From contig CAVVFG010000009.1 in assembly GCA_963747405.1 (NCBI GenBank), positions 1 through 64,000 on the forward strand: 64,000 nt of DNA, read 5' to 3'. Below, one piece after another: positions 51,903 through 61,179 of the stretch. Source of the DNA: Fodinibacter sp963747405 (GTDB lineage Bacteria > Actinomycetota > Actinomycetes > Actinomycetales > Dermatophilaceae). The notes beneath the pieces are model-generated. The model did not search any database, had not been told where the DNA came from, and saw nothing but the letters and a program-made list of their open reading frames with translations. The position numbers and the translations under genes are program-made. Numbering within the stretch: the first letter of the stretch is position 1; every line of letters starts with the position of its first letter.

Positions 51903-52389
51903 ACCTCAGAACCCCCTTCGAGGACGCCGTGAGCTGGCCGGAGGCGTCGAGGACGGCCTCGATGATCTGCTCATAGCCGGTGCACCGGCAGAAGTTGCCC
52001 TCGATGCCTTCCTTGATCTGGTCCACCGTGGGTTTCGGAGTGCGGATGAGCAGGTCTCGCACCGACATCACCATGCCGCCGGTGCAGAAGCCGCACTGCA
52101 CGGCGTGGTGGCGCGCGAAGGCTGCCTGGATCTGCGAGAGACGACCGTGGTCGGCCTCTCCCTCCACCGTCGCGACGCGGCCCCCATCCGCCTCGACCGC
52201 GAGGACCAGGCAGGAGTTGACGGTCTGGCCGTCGAGCTCGACCGTGCAGGCGCCGCACTCGCCGGCGCCGCACCCCTCCTTCGAGCCCGTCATCCCCAGG
52301 CCGTCACGCAGGAACCGCAGCAGGGTCCAGTGCTCCTCGACCTCTCGTTGGAACGCGTGCCCGTTGACCGTCACCGATACGTGCATCAC
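51895..52389 (-). CDS. Molybdenum hydroxylase [2Fe-2S] subunit
   Basis: A 164-residue electron-transfer subunit with two [2Fe-2S] domains. The plant-ferredoxin type is GCGAGECGACTVELDG with a distal Cys in VNSCLVL. The all-helical type is CGFCTGGMVMS and NFCRCTGYEQIIEA. It carries electrons from the molybdenum centre to the FAD subunit. The ATG overlaps the previous stop by four bases. Confidence 0.94.
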   Translation of the reverse strand: MMHVSVTVNGHAFQREVEEHWTLLRFLRDGLGMTGSKEGCGAGECGACTVELDGQTVNSCLVLAVEADGGRVATVEGEADHGRLSQIQAAFARHHAVQCGFCTGGMVMSVRDLLIRTPKPTVDQIKEGIEGNFCRCTGYEQIIEAVLDASGQLTASSKGVLRYV

Positions 52390-53201
52390 GCCACCTCTCG
52401 CAGTGCCCGGCGGACGTACACGCCGACCATGTGGGTTCGGTACTCCTTGGTGCAGCGCACGTCGCTGATCGGGCTGATGACCGCCTCGACGGCCGCCACC
52501 ACGTCATCGGCCCGGTCCTGTGTCGACAGTCCGTCGACGAGCAGGGGCGTCGCTGCGCAGGAGCTGATGCCGAGGCGCAGTGCGCCGTCCTTCCACGACG
52601 CCGCCACCCCGACGATGCCGAGGTCGTGGCCCTTGATCCGCTTCAGCTTCCGGTAGGAGGCGCTCGCACCGGCGGCCTCCGGGGGGATGACGATCCGCTC
52701 GATCAGCTCGCCCGGGGCCACCACGGTGCGCTTGGCGCCGGTGAAGAAGTCCTTGACGGGGACGTCGCGGCTCCCGTCGCGAGAGGACAGCACCACCGTG
52801 GCCCCCAGGCACAGCAGGGCGGGCGACATGTCGGCGCAGGGTGAGGCGTTGGCGACATTGCCGATCACGGTGGCCCGGTTGCGGATCTGGTGCGAGGCGA
52901 GGTCTCGGGCGCACTCCACCAACAGGGGGTAGGACTCGCGCACCACCGGGCTGCGCAGCACGGCGTTGATCGTCACTGCCGGGCCGATGATGAGCCCCTC
53001 CTGCGCGCTGCGGACCAGGTCGGCGTAGCCGGCCACCTTCTTGACGTCGACGACCACCGTCGGGCGGGCCAGCCCGCTGCGGACGTCGCCCATCAGGTCG
53101 GTGCCGCCGGCCAGGACGCGCGCGTCCGCCCCGTGATCGGCCAGGAGCGCCAGCAGCTCCTCCCGCCGGGTCGGGGCTGCGTAACTGAACCTGGCCGCCA
53201 T
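52386..53201 (-). CDS. Molybdenum hydroxylase FAD subunit
   Basis: A 271-residue FAD-binding protein. The pyrophosphate loop is VLAGGTDLMGDVRSG, and the second FAD segment is IRNRATVIGNVANASPCADMSPALL (partly quoted as RATVIGNVANASPCADM). The C-terminal CO-dehydrogenase flavoprotein domain contains KRIKGHDLGIVGVAAS. It is the first gene of a five-gene minus-strand operon running through the permease to the barbiturase. GGAGG lies before the ATG at 53201. Confidence 0.92.
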   Translation of the reverse strand: MAARFSYAAPTRREELLALLADHGADARVLAGGTDLMGDVRSGLARPTVVVDVKKVAGYADLVRSAQEGLIIGPAVTINAVLRSPVVRESYPLLVECARDLASHQIRNRATVIGNVANASPCADMSPALLCLGATVVLSSRDGSRDVPVKDFFTGAKRTVVAPGELIERIVIPPEAAGASASYRKLKRIKGHDLGIVGVAASWKDGALRLGISSCAATPLLVDGLSTQDRADDVVAAVEAVISPISDVRCTKEYRTHMVGVYVRRALREVA

Positions 53202-53427
53202 TGGCCCTCCTCACGAGTGGCGCGACCGTGCGGCCTCGCCGACCCCTCTGGTCGACACCCGCCCGGGTCCCGAAGGGATGCGCCCGGGTTGACGCTATCG
53301 CTGCTCGCTGCCCGGGGCGAGAGGCAAATGGGGGTTCGTCGATCGAAGTGACCGGTCTCACGGTCACCCCATCGACCGCGCTCGGTCCGGCCCCGCCTCA
53401 TCGGGCCGGTGCGGCTACGGTGGCGTC
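53202..53427. promoter_or_regulatory. Divergent control region of the nucleobase island
   Basis: A 226-base gap between two divergent operons that must hold both promoters. TGACCG (53349-53354) and CGGTCA (53361-53366) form an inverted repeat with a six-base spacer, a candidate operator. TTGACG at 53289-53294 resembles a -35 but lacks a good -10. PucR is the likely regulator; the site is inferred. Confidence 0.35.
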
Positions 53428-54252
53428 GTGGTCCGTGTGCAGCAGCGCCCCGGGGAGCACGTCCACGGTGCCGCCTCGGTCCGGGTCCTCGGCTCGGTCT
53501 CGGGACCGCCGCGGAGGGCAGCCGTGCTGCACTCCGGCCAGCACGCGGTGTACCTCGACGTCGACGGCGCCTGCCTCGCGGTGCTGTCGTCACGCGCGGT
53601 GCTGGTGCCCTGCGGGGTGAGAACGCAGCGTCCACGGCTCCCGGTGTGCCACCCCGGCGACCGGGTCACCATGGGTGACGGCCGGGTCGAGCTGCCAGGG
53701 CTCGCGGTGCACGTGACGCAGGTCGTCGACACCGCCGTGGGGGTCCTTGGCCCCGGCGCGGTCGACCGCGGGGCCCACCTGCTGCGGCCGGCCGCCGGCG
53801 ACCGGCTCGCCCGGGCGCTCACCGAGCTCCCCGCGGAGGCGATGCAGCGCCTGGCCGCGTGCGACGCCGCTGCGGTCGCCGGGCTCCTCGGGTTCGGCGG
53901 GGGGCTCACCCCTCTCGGCGACGACGTGCTCGCCGGGTGGCTGGCCACCGGAGCCGCCACCCGGCATCCTGCGCTGGCGGCCGTCCGGAGCGGCGTCACC
54001 CTCCTCGCGCGACAGCGGACCACCACGCTGTCGGCGACCCTGCTCGAGTGCGCGGCGCGCGGTGAGGGGGTGCCCCAGTTCCGTGCTCTCCTTCGGGGCA
54101 TGGCCACCGGCGACCCTGCTCTCGTCCGGCGCTCGGTCGACGACCTGCTCGACGTCGGCGACACCTCGGGCTCGGGGCTGGTGCTCGGCGCCCTGTCCGC
54201 CCTGGAGTCCCTGACATCTCTCTCACCCTCACCCCAAGGAGCGTCCCGATGA
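53428..54252 (+). CDS. DUF2877 protein, AllH-like carbamoyltransferase subunit
   Basis: A 274-residue protein of family DUF2877 (E. coli YlbF/AllH). The conserved C-terminal half includes GLLGFGGGLTPLGDDVLAGWLA, quoted in part as GFGGGLTPLGDDVL, and DTSGSGLVLG. In E. coli AllF, AllG and AllH (FdrA, YlbE, YlbF) form oxamate carbamoyltransferase, which turns oxalurate and phosphate into oxamate and carbamoyl phosphate. All three are encoded here in a row with 4-base overlaps. The GTG at 53428 is the chosen start; one at 53437 is close by. Confidence 0.82.
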   Translation: MVRVQQRPGEHVHGAASVRVLGSVSGPPRRAAVLHSGQHAVYLDVDGACLAVLSSRAVLVPCGVRTQRPRLPVCHPGDRVTMGDGRVELPGLAVHVTQVVDTAVGVLGPGAVDRGAHLLRPAAGDRLARALTELPAEAMQRLAACDAAAVAGLLGFGGGLTPLGDDVLAGWLATGAATRHPALAAVRSGVTLLARQRTTTLSATLLECAARGEGVPQFRALLRGMATGDPALVRRSVDDLLDVGDTSGSGLVLGALSALESLTSLSPSPQGASR

Positions 54253-55739
54253 GTCCCAGCGACGGGTTCACGCACGTGGAGCTGCGCACTGCGTATGCCG
54301 ACTCGGTCACCCTGCTGCAGGTCAGCCGAGACGTCGCTGCGGCACCAGGGGTGCTCGCGGCACAGGTGGCGATGGGCACCCCGCTCAACGTGGAGGTGCT
54401 CGCAGGCATGGGCTTCGACGTGCCCACCTGCACGCCGAACCAGATGGTCGTGGCGCTCCGGCTGGAGTCCGAGGAGGCCCTCGACGCAGCCCTCGCAGCC
54501 GTGGCAGGTGCTCTCGTGGTCACCACTCGCCCTGACGAGGCCTCCAGCGCCGTGCGTCCGCGCACCACCGCCAGCGCCGTCCGGCGGACACGCGCCCCGC
54601 TGGCCCTGGTGTCCGTGCCCGGCGAGCACGCCGCCGTCGAGGCCGTGGACGCCCTGGACGAGGGCGCGGACGTGATGATCTTCAGCGACAACGTGCCGGT
54701 CGAGCAGGAGCTGATGCTCAAGCGGCTCGCCGCCGACCGTGGGCTGCTGGTCATGGGCCCCGACTGCGGGACGGCCGTGGTGGGGGGCGTCGGCCTCGGT
54801 TTCGCGAACGTCACGCCGGCCGGAGAGGTCGGCATCGTCGCCGCCTCCGGCACCGGGTGCCAGCAGCTGATGTGCCTGCTCGCCGCGGCGGGCGTCGGCG
54901 TCACTGCGGCCCTGGGCGTGGGCGGACGGGACCTGTCGACCGCCGTCGGGGGGCTCTCGACGATCGAGGCCCTTCGCCGCCTGGACGCAGACCCGTCGGT
55001 CCACCACATCGTGCTCGTGTCCAAGCCGCCCGCACCCGCGGTGGCACAGGCGGTGCAGGAGCACGCCGACGCGCTGTCCACCCCCGTCGACCTTGCCCTG
55101 CTCGGTCCTGGCCGACCGGACCTGACCGCCGCCGCAGAGTCGCTGCTGGCGCGCCTCGAGGTGCCCGTGCCGCAGTGGCCGGTCTGGGGCGAGCGCGAGT
55201 GGCAGCCGGTGCCGGGTTACCTGCGGGGGCTGTTCGTGGGCGGAACCCTGTGCGACGAGGCGATGCTCGTCGCAGGAGAGCGGCTCGGCCCGGTCCGGTC
55301 CAACATCCCCCTCTCCCCCGAGCTCGCGCTCGACGACTCGCTCACCGCGGACGCCCACCTCATGGTCGACTTCGGTGACGACGCCCTGACGCGTGGCCGA
55401 GCCCACCCGATGATCGACCCGGGGCTGCGGCTGGAGCACATCGCGCGGGCGGCCGCCGACCCGGCCACCGCAGTGCTCCTCCTGGACGTGGTGCTGGGGC
55501 ACGGTGCCGAGCCCGACCCCGCCGCCCTCCTCGCCCCCGCGGTGAGCGACGCCATCGCCGCGGCCCGCGACGGTGGTCGCGACCTTCCGGTCGTGGTGGC
55601 CTGCGTCGGCACCGAGGACGACCCGCAGGGTCTCACCCGGCAGGCGCAGGCCCTCGCCGATGCCGGCGCCGAAGTGCACCTGTCCAACGCCCACGCGGCC
55701 TCCCGGGCCGCCTCACTGATCGCCGGAGCCACGTCATGA
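54249..55739 (+). CDS. fdrA: FdrA family protein, AllF-like carbamoyltransferase subunit
   Basis: A 496-residue protein resembling succinyl-CoA synthetase alpha chains. After an N-terminal domain (LQVSRDVAAAPGVLAAQVAMG), the Rossmann-like part contains MIFSDNVPVEQELMLKRLA, LVMGPDCGTAV and GIVAASGTGCQQLMCLLAAAGVGV, partly quoted. A second flavodoxin-like domain follows from about residue 330. In E. coli it is one of three subunits of oxamate carbamoyltransferase. It sits between the DUF2877 and DUF1116 genes with overlaps on both sides. Confidence 0.88.
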   Translation: MSPSDGFTHVELRTAYADSVTLLQVSRDVAAAPGVLAAQVAMGTPLNVEVLAGMGFDVPTCTPNQMVVALRLESEEALDAALAAVAGALVVTTRPDEASSAVRPRTTASAVRRTRAPLALVSVPGEHAAVEAVDALDEGADVMIFSDNVPVEQELMLKRLAADRGLLVMGPDCGTAVVGGVGLGFANVTPAGEVGIVAASGTGCQQLMCLLAAAGVGVTAALGVGGRDLSTAVGGLSTIEALRRLDADPSVHHIVLVSKPPAPAVAQAVQEHADALSTPVDLALLGPGRPDLTAAAESLLARLEVPVPQWPVWGEREWQPVPGYLRGLFVGGTLCDEAMLVAGERLGPVRSNIPLSPELALDDSLTADAHLMVDFGDDALTRGRAHPMIDPGLRLEHIARAAADPATAVLLLDVVLGHGAEPDPAALLAPAVSDAIAAARDGGRDLPVVVACVGTEDDPQGLTRQAQALADAGAEVHLSNAHAASRAASLIAGATS

Positions 55740-57151
55740 CGCTTGCGAACCCGTCCGCCTCGTCGAACCCCCTTTCCGGGCTGGTCTCCACCGGCGCCGG
55801 CCACTTCGCCACGGCGGTCGAGGCGCAGGGCGTGCCGGTCGAGCGGGTCGAGTGGCAGCCACCGATGACGGGCACGTCGGGCGACCTGGCCGTGGTGGCC
55901 GGCGACCCGCGTCGCCAGGCGGCGAACCAGCGCGCGGTCGAGGCGGTGCTCGCCAGCCAGGCGACCTTGGTCGACGTCGCCCCCGCCTCGGAGGTGCTGG
56001 GGCTGGAGCCGGGTGCGTTCCTCCACGCCGGACCGCCGATCGCCTGGGAGCAGGCCTCGGGGCCACTGCGGGGAGCGCTCATGGGCGCGGCGGCCTTCGA
56101 GGGCCTGGTCGAGGACGCCGAGGACGCCTTGGCGCTCTTCGAGGACGGTCGGTTCACCCTCGAGCCGTGCCACCATCACAGTGCGGTCGGCCCGATGGCC
56201 GGCGTGGTCTCCCCCTCGATGTGGATGTTCGTCCTCGAGGACCCCGCCACGGGGGGCAGGACCTTCTGCTCGCTCAACGAAGGGCTGGGCAAGGTGCTGC
56301 GGTTCGGCGCCTACCAGCCGGAAGTGCTCGAGCGACTGCGGTGGATGTCAGCCGTCCTCGGCCCACTGCTGCGCGACACGGTTCGCGCCGCTGACCCCAT
56401 CGATGTCACCGGCATCCTCACCCAGATGCTGCAGATGGGCGACGAGGCGCACAACCGCAACCGGTCCGGCACGCTGATGCTGCTCCGGGACCTCGCGCCG
56501 GGGCTCGCCTCCTCCGGTCACGACGCCGCCGACGTGGCGCAGGTGCTGCGGTTCATCGGAGGCAACGACCACTTCTTCCTCAACCTCTCGATGCCGGCCT
56601 GCAAGCTGGCGCTCGACGCGGCCCGTGGCATCGACGGGTCGTCGATGGTGGTGGCGATGACCCGCAACGGCACCGAGTTCGGCATCCAGGTGTCGGGTAC
56701 CGGCGACCAGTGGTTCACCGGTCCGGCCCAGTACATCGACGGGCTGTACCTCGGCGGCTTCGGCCCCGAGGACGCCAACCCCGACATCGGCGACTCCGCG
56801 ATCACCGAGACCGCGGGCATCGGCGGGTTCTCCATGGCGACCGCGCCGGCCATCGTGCGGTTCGTCGGGGGGACGGTGCCCGACGCGCTCGCCACCACCC
56901 GGCGGATGTACGAGATCACGCTCGCCAAGAACCCCCGGTGGACGATTCCCGTGCTCGAGTTCGACGGAGCCCCCACCGGTATCGACGTGGCCGCGGTCTG
57001 CCGCACCGGCATCCTCCCCCAGATCAACACGGGGATGGCGGGCAACCGGCCCGGGATCGGTCAGGTCGGCGCCGGGCTGGTCAACCCGCCCGCCGAGATC
57101 TTCCCGGCAGCCCTGGCCGCCCTGGCCGACCGGGCTCGTCGCCACCGGTGA
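55736..57151 (+). CDS. DUF1116 protein, AllG-like carbamoyltransferase subunit
   Basis: A 471-residue protein of family DUF1116 (YlbE/AllG). Typical segments are FLHAGPPIAWEQASGPLRGAL, HHHSAVGPMAGVVSPSMWMF, QMLQMGDEAHNRNRSGTLM, FIGGNDHFFLNLSMPACKLA and NTGMAGNRPGIGQVGAGLV, each at most twenty residues as shown. It is the third and largest subunit of the oxamate carbamoyltransferase set. Its substrate here need not be oxalurate: the neighbours suggest an N-carbamoyl product of pyrimidine ring opening. Confidence 0.87.
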   Translation: MTLANPSASSNPLSGLVSTGAGHFATAVEAQGVPVERVEWQPPMTGTSGDLAVVAGDPRRQAANQRAVEAVLASQATLVDVAPASEVLGLEPGAFLHAGPPIAWEQASGPLRGALMGAAAFEGLVEDAEDALALFEDGRFTLEPCHHHSAVGPMAGVVSPSMWMFVLEDPATGGRTFCSLNEGLGKVLRFGAYQPEVLERLRWMSAVLGPLLRDTVRAADPIDVTGILTQMLQMGDEAHNRNRSGTLMLLRDLAPGLASSGHDAADVAQVLRFIGGNDHFFLNLSMPACKLALDAARGIDGSSMVVAMTRNGTEFGIQVSGTGDQWFTGPAQYIDGLYLGGFGPEDANPDIGDSAITETAGIGGFSMATAPAIVRFVGGTVPDALATTRRMYEITLAKNPRWTIPVLEFDGAPTGIDVAAVCRTGILPQINTGMAGNRPGIGQVGAGLVNPPAEIFPAALAALADRARRHR

Positions 57152-57212
57152 CCTGAGCGTTTCCGGGTGGACCGAGCGCGACCTGCGTCGGTGACCGATG
57201 GGCGCAGCGGCC

Positions 57213-57226
57213 GAGTTGCGCAACTC
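57213..57226. promoter_or_regulatory. Palindromic operator candidate before the second molybdenum hydroxylase operon
   Basis: GAGTTGCGCAACTC is a perfect 14-base palindrome 53 bases upstream of the GTG of the first gene, in a 127-base gap. It has the size and symmetry of TetR- or GntR-type operators. The regulator is not in the window. Confidence 0.5.
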
Positions 57227-57278
57227 CCGGCGGGACGGAGCCTTACTTCGACCCCTTCGACAAGGCAGGATCGCTCTG

Positions 57279-58169
57279 GTGAAACCCGCGCCGTTCGTGC
57301 ACCACGCACCGCACACCGTCGACGAGGCCGTCGGCGTGCTGGCCGAGGTCGGCGCCGACGGCAAGGTGCTCGCCGGCGGGCAGAGCCTGATACCGGTGCT
57401 GAACATGCGCCTGGCGGCGCCGGGCCACCTCGTCGACATCAACGGCGTCACGGGTCTGGATGCCGTCGACGTCACCGACGCGTGGGTGCGGGTGGGGGCG
57501 CTGGTGCGCCACGCGGGCCTGGAACGGCACGACGGGGCGGATGCCGCGCTGCCCCTGCTGCGCCAGGCGGTGCGCAACGTCGCCCACCCCGCGATCCGCA
57601 ACCGGGGTACCACCGTCGGGTCGATCGCCCACGCCGACCCCGCGGGCGAGATGCCGGCGGTGCTCGTGCTCACCGGCGGGGTGGTGGAGGTCGTCGGTCG
57701 CAGGGGACGCCGGGAGGTCGCCGCGGCCGACTTCTTCGAGGGCCCGCTGGAGACCACGCTGGCGCCCGACGAGCTCGTCGAGGCGGTGCGGTTCGGGCGG
57801 TTCGAACCCGCCACCCGCACCGCGTTCCTGGAGTCCGCCCGCCGGCACGGCGACTACGCGCTGGCGGGGGTGGCCCTGGCGGTCGAGGCCACACCCGCGG
57901 GTGACGTCAGGTCGGCGCGCGCGTCGTTCGTCTCGGTGACGCCGGTGCCCACCGTGCTCGACCTCTCGCCGGCGCTGGCCGGCTGGGATGCCGGGTCGCC
58001 AGTGCGTGCCCCGGTGGCGGATGCCGTGGCGGAGCTGGTGCGCGGGCACGTCGACCCCGAGGCCGACATCCACGCGAGCGCCGAGTACCGGCGGATGCTG
58101 GCGGCCGAGCTGACGGTGCGGGCCCTGCGCGCGGCGTGCCCGGGCGACGACGTGGAGGGGGCGGCATGA
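57279..58169 (+). CDS. coxM: Molybdenum hydroxylase FAD subunit (CoxM-like)
   Basis: A 296-residue flavoprotein of the CO dehydrogenase/xanthine dehydrogenase family. The FAD loops are KVLAGGQSLIPVLNMRL and NRGTTVGSIAHADPAGEMPA, and the C-terminal domain contains YALAGVALAVEA. It accepts electrons from the iron-sulfur subunit and passes them to a carrier or oxygen. The GTG at 57279 (VKPAPFVHHAPHTVDEA) has AGGA upstream and gives the normal N-terminus; the frame opens at 57198. Its stop overlaps the next ATG. Confidence 0.92.
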   Translation: MKPAPFVHHAPHTVDEAVGVLAEVGADGKVLAGGQSLIPVLNMRLAAPGHLVDINGVTGLDAVDVTDAWVRVGALVRHAGLERHDGADAALPLLRQAVRNVAHPAIRNRGTTVGSIAHADPAGEMPAVLVLTGGVVEVVGRRGRREVAAADFFEGPLETTLAPDELVEAVRFGRFEPATRTAFLESARRHGDYALAGVALAVEATPAGDVRSARASFVSVTPVPTVLDLSPALAGWDAGSPVRAPVADAVAELVRGHVDPEADIHASAEYRRMLAAELTVRALRAACPGDDVEGAA

Positions 58170-58771
58170 GCGAGATCGGCAGCACGGAGGTCACGAGCTC
58201 GCCGGGCACCGAGGGTGGGCCGGCCGCGGAGCAGCTGCTCGGCATCCGGCTGCAGGTCAACGGGGTCCAGCGCTCGGCACAGGCCCCCGCCAGGCGGCTG
58301 CTCTCCGACTTCCTGCGGCACGACCTGGCCCTCACCGGCACGCACGTCGGCTGCGAGCACGGGGTCTGCGGGGCGTGCACCGTGCTGGTCGACGGGCAGC
58401 CGATGCGCTCGTGCCTGATGTTCGCGGTGTCGGCGCAGGGCCACGAGATCACGACCGTCGAGGGCATCGGCAACGACCCCGACGCGATGAGCCCGGTGCA
58501 GCAGGCGTTCGCCGAGTGCCACGGCCTGCAGTGCGGCTTCTGCACCCCGGGGTTCGTCACGACGATCACCGCCTACCTCGACGAGAACCCCGACCCCACG
58601 CCGGAGGAGGCGCGCGAGGCCATCTCGGGCAACCTGTGCCGCTGCACCGGCTACCAGAACATCGTCAAGGCCGTGGGCCGAGCGGCCGAGATCCGCCGCG
58701 AACGTACCGGGCACGACCAACTGGTCGACCCGGGTACACCCGGACGCACCGCGGGCGGGAGGGAACGGTGA
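58166..58771 (+). CDS. coxS: Molybdenum hydroxylase [2Fe-2S] subunit (CoxS-like)
   Basis: A 201-residue protein with the two [2Fe-2S] domains: GCEHGVCGACTVLVDG with a Cys in MRSCLMF, then CGFCTPGFVTTI and NLCRCTGYQNIVKAV. An extra N-terminal stretch of about 30 residues and a charged C-terminal tail make it longer than the usual 160. GGAGGGG precedes the ATG at 58166, and it overlaps both neighbours by four bases. Confidence 0.93.
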   Translation: MSEIGSTEVTSSPGTEGGPAAEQLLGIRLQVNGVQRSAQAPARRLLSDFLRHDLALTGTHVGCEHGVCGACTVLVDGQPMRSCLMFAVSAQGHEITTVEGIGNDPDAMSPVQQAFAECHGLQCGFCTPGFVTTITAYLDENPDPTPEEAREAISGNLCRCTGYQNIVKAVGRAAEIRRERTGHDQLVDPGTPGRTAGGRER

Positions 58772-61179
58772 GCACCCGGCAGTTCGGCGAGAAGGTACAG
58801 CGCCGGGAGGACCCCCGGCTCCTCACCGGCAACGGCCGCTACCTCGACGACCTGGGCCACGGCGCGCTCGAGGCCGCCTTCGTGCGCAGCCCGCACGCCC
58901 ATGCCCGGGTCGCCGACATCGACATCGACGACGCGTGGGAGGTCGACGGCGTCGAGGCGATCTACACCTGGGACGACCTCACCGGCCGGGTCGCCGAACC
59001 GCTGCCCGTCCTCATCCCGCACCCGGCGCTGACCCACGCCCGCACCGGCTACTGCCTGGCGAAGGACGAGGTGAACCACGTCGGCGAGGCCGTGGTGATG
59101 GTCGTCGCCCGCGACCGCTACGTCGCCGAGGATGCCGCAGCGCGCATCCGGGTCTCCTACCAGCAGCTGCCGGTCGTCGTCGGCGTCGACGCGGCTCGGG
59201 CCGCGACCGTGCTCGTCCACGACGACGTGCCCGACAACGTCAGTGCCCACCTGCTGCAGGAGGTCGGCGACCTCGAGGCCGCGATGGCCGCCGCGCCCAA
59301 CCGGCTCACCCTCGACCTGGCCATCGAGCGCAGCGCCTGCACGCCACTGGAGGGCAAGGGCGTCTACGCCAGGTGGGACCTCGACGAGGGCTCCTTGCGC
59401 CTCTACTCCTCCACCCAGACCACCACCGGCGTGCGTGCCGCGGTGGCCGCCAAGCTGGGAATGCCGCTCGCGAAGGTCGAGTGCATCGCCCCCGACGTGG
59501 GGGGTGGGTTCGGCGTCAAGATCATGCACCCGTGGCCGGAGGAGGTGCTGGTGCCCTGGGCGGCCCGCAACCTCGGCCGCGACGTGAAGTGGACCGAGGA
59601 CCGCCGCGAGCACTTCGTCTCCAGCGCGCACGAGCGCGGCCAGCTCCAGGAGGTCACCGTCGGCTTCGACGACGAGGGCCACCTGCTGGCGCTGGACGTG
59701 CGGTTCTGGCACGACAACGGCGCCTACACGCCCTACGGCATCATCGTGCCGATCATCACCGCGACCCAGCTGCTCGGGCCCTACAAGCCAGGCGCCTACC
59801 GGGTCGAGTTCTGGTCGCTGTACACCAACACCGTCCTGGTCACGCCCTACCGGGGTGCCGGCCGCCCCCAGGGCTGCTACGCCATGGAGCGCGCGATGGA
59901 TGCCATCGCGGCACACCTCGGAATCGACCGCGCCGAGGTGCGCTCGCGCAACTTCATCCAACCCGACGAGATGCCCTACGACCACGGCCTGATGTTCCAG
60001 GACGGCCGGCCGCTGAAGTACGACTCGGGTGACTTCCCGGCATCCCTCGCCACGCTCAAGGCGCTGGTCGGCTGGGACGACTTCGCCGCCTACCGCGAGC
60101 AGGCCGAGCGCGACGGGCGACGCGTGGGCCTGGGCATCGGTTGCTACGTCGAGGGCACCGGGGTGGGCCCCTACGAGGGCGGCCACGTGCACGTGGAGAC
60201 CAGCGGGCGGGTCAACGTGGCCACCGGCCTGACCACGCAGGGCCAGGGGCACCAGACGATCCTCGCCCAGATCGTGGCCGACGAGCTCGGCGTGCGCCTC
60301 GAGGACGTACACGTCACCACCGGGGACACCCGCCGGATGCCGTACGCCGTCGGCACGTTCGCCTCGCGCGGTGCCGTGATGTCGGGCAACGCCGTGGCGC
60401 TCGCCGCCCGGGTGGTGCGCACCAAGGCGCTGAAGATCGCGGCGGACGCGCTCGAGGTGTCGCCCGACGACCTGGAGATCGACGACGGCGTGATCTCGGT
60501 GAAGGGAGCGCCGGGCACGGCGATCGCGCTCTCGACGGTGGCCGTGCTCTCGAACCCGCTGCGGTACGCCTTCGACCAGTCCGCCTCTGCTGCAACACAG
60601 TTCGCCGGAACTTTCGACCCTGACAAGCCACCGGTGGCCGACGACGAGGAGCCCGGCCTCGAGGGCAAGGACTTCTACTCCCCCACCCAGGCCACCTTCG
60701 CCAACGGGATGCATGCGGCGATCGTGGAGACCGACCCGGTCACCGCCGAGATCCGCATCCTGCGCTACTGCGTGGTGCACGACTGCGGAGTCATGGTGAA
60801 CCCGATGATCGTCGAGGGCCAGGTCCACGGTGGGGTCGCGCAGGGGGTGGGCGGCGCGCTCTACGAGCGGATGGCCTACGACGAGTCGGGGCAGCTGCTC
60901 AACGCGTCGTTCATGGACTTCCTGATGCCGTACGCCTCCGAGGTGCCGCACATCGAGACCGACCACCTCGAGACCCCCAGCCCGCTCAACCCGCTGGGCC
61001 TCAAGGGCGCCGGCGAGGCAGGCACCATCCCGGTGTCGGCCGTCATCGCCTCCGCCATCGAGGACGCCGAGGGGTTCCCCATCCGCTCGATGCCGATCAG
61101 CCCCACCGAACTCTGGCAGCTGCGCCAACAGCACGCACCGCCCCCCGGCTCCGTTCCCGCGCAGGAAGGTTCGCGATGA
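58768..61179 (+). CDS. Molybdenum hydroxylase large subunit, form II CoxL-like
   Basis: The 803-residue catalytic subunit. The active-site loop reads PYRGAGR. True form I CO dehydrogenases have AYXCSFR with the copper-binding cysteine, so this belongs to the form II group, whose substrates are mostly unknown aldehydes, purines or other heterocycles. Also present are VGGGFGVKIMHPWPEE, TTQGQGHQTILAQIVADELG, HDCGVMVNPMIVEGQVHGGV and LKGAGEAGTIPVSA with the catalytic Glu. The GTG at 58768 overlaps the coxS stop. Confidence 0.92.
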   Translation: MSTRQFGEKVQRREDPRLLTGNGRYLDDLGHGALEAAFVRSPHAHARVADIDIDDAWEVDGVEAIYTWDDLTGRVAEPLPVLIPHPALTHARTGYCLAKDEVNHVGEAVVMVVARDRYVAEDAAARIRVSYQQLPVVVGVDAARAATVLVHDDVPDNVSAHLLQEVGDLEAAMAAAPNRLTLDLAIERSACTPLEGKGVYARWDLDEGSLRLYSSTQTTTGVRAAVAAKLGMPLAKVECIAPDVGGGFGVKIMHPWPEEVLVPWAARNLGRDVKWTEDRREHFVSSAHERGQLQEVTVGFDDEGHLLALDVRFWHDNGAYTPYGIIVPIITATQLLGPYKPGAYRVEFWSLYTNTVLVTPYRGAGRPQGCYAMERAMDAIAAHLGIDRAEVRSRNFIQPDEMPYDHGLMFQDGRPLKYDSGDFPASLATLKALVGWDDFAAYREQAERDGRRVGLGIGCYVEGTGVGPYEGGHVHVETSGRVNVATGLTTQGQGHQTILAQIVADELGVRLEDVHVTTGDTRRMPYAVGTFASRGAVMSGNAVALAARVVRTKALKIAADALEVSPDDLEIDDGVISVKGAPGTAIALSTVAVLSNPLRYAFDQSASAATQFAGTFDPDKPPVADDEEPGLEGKDFYSPTQATFANGMHAAIVETDPVTAEIRILRYCVVHDCGVMVNPMIVEGQVHGGVAQGVGGALYERMAYDESGQLLNASFMDFLMPYASEVPHIETDHLETPSPLNPLGLKGAGEAGTIPVSAVIASAIEDAEGFPIRSMPISPTELWQLRQQHAPPPGSVPAQEGSR

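Noticed and set aside
58768..61179. Genuine CO dehydrogenase large subunit
   Set aside because: The active-site loop is PYRGAGR rather than AYXCSFR, so the copper-binding cysteine of CO-oxidising enzymes is absent.
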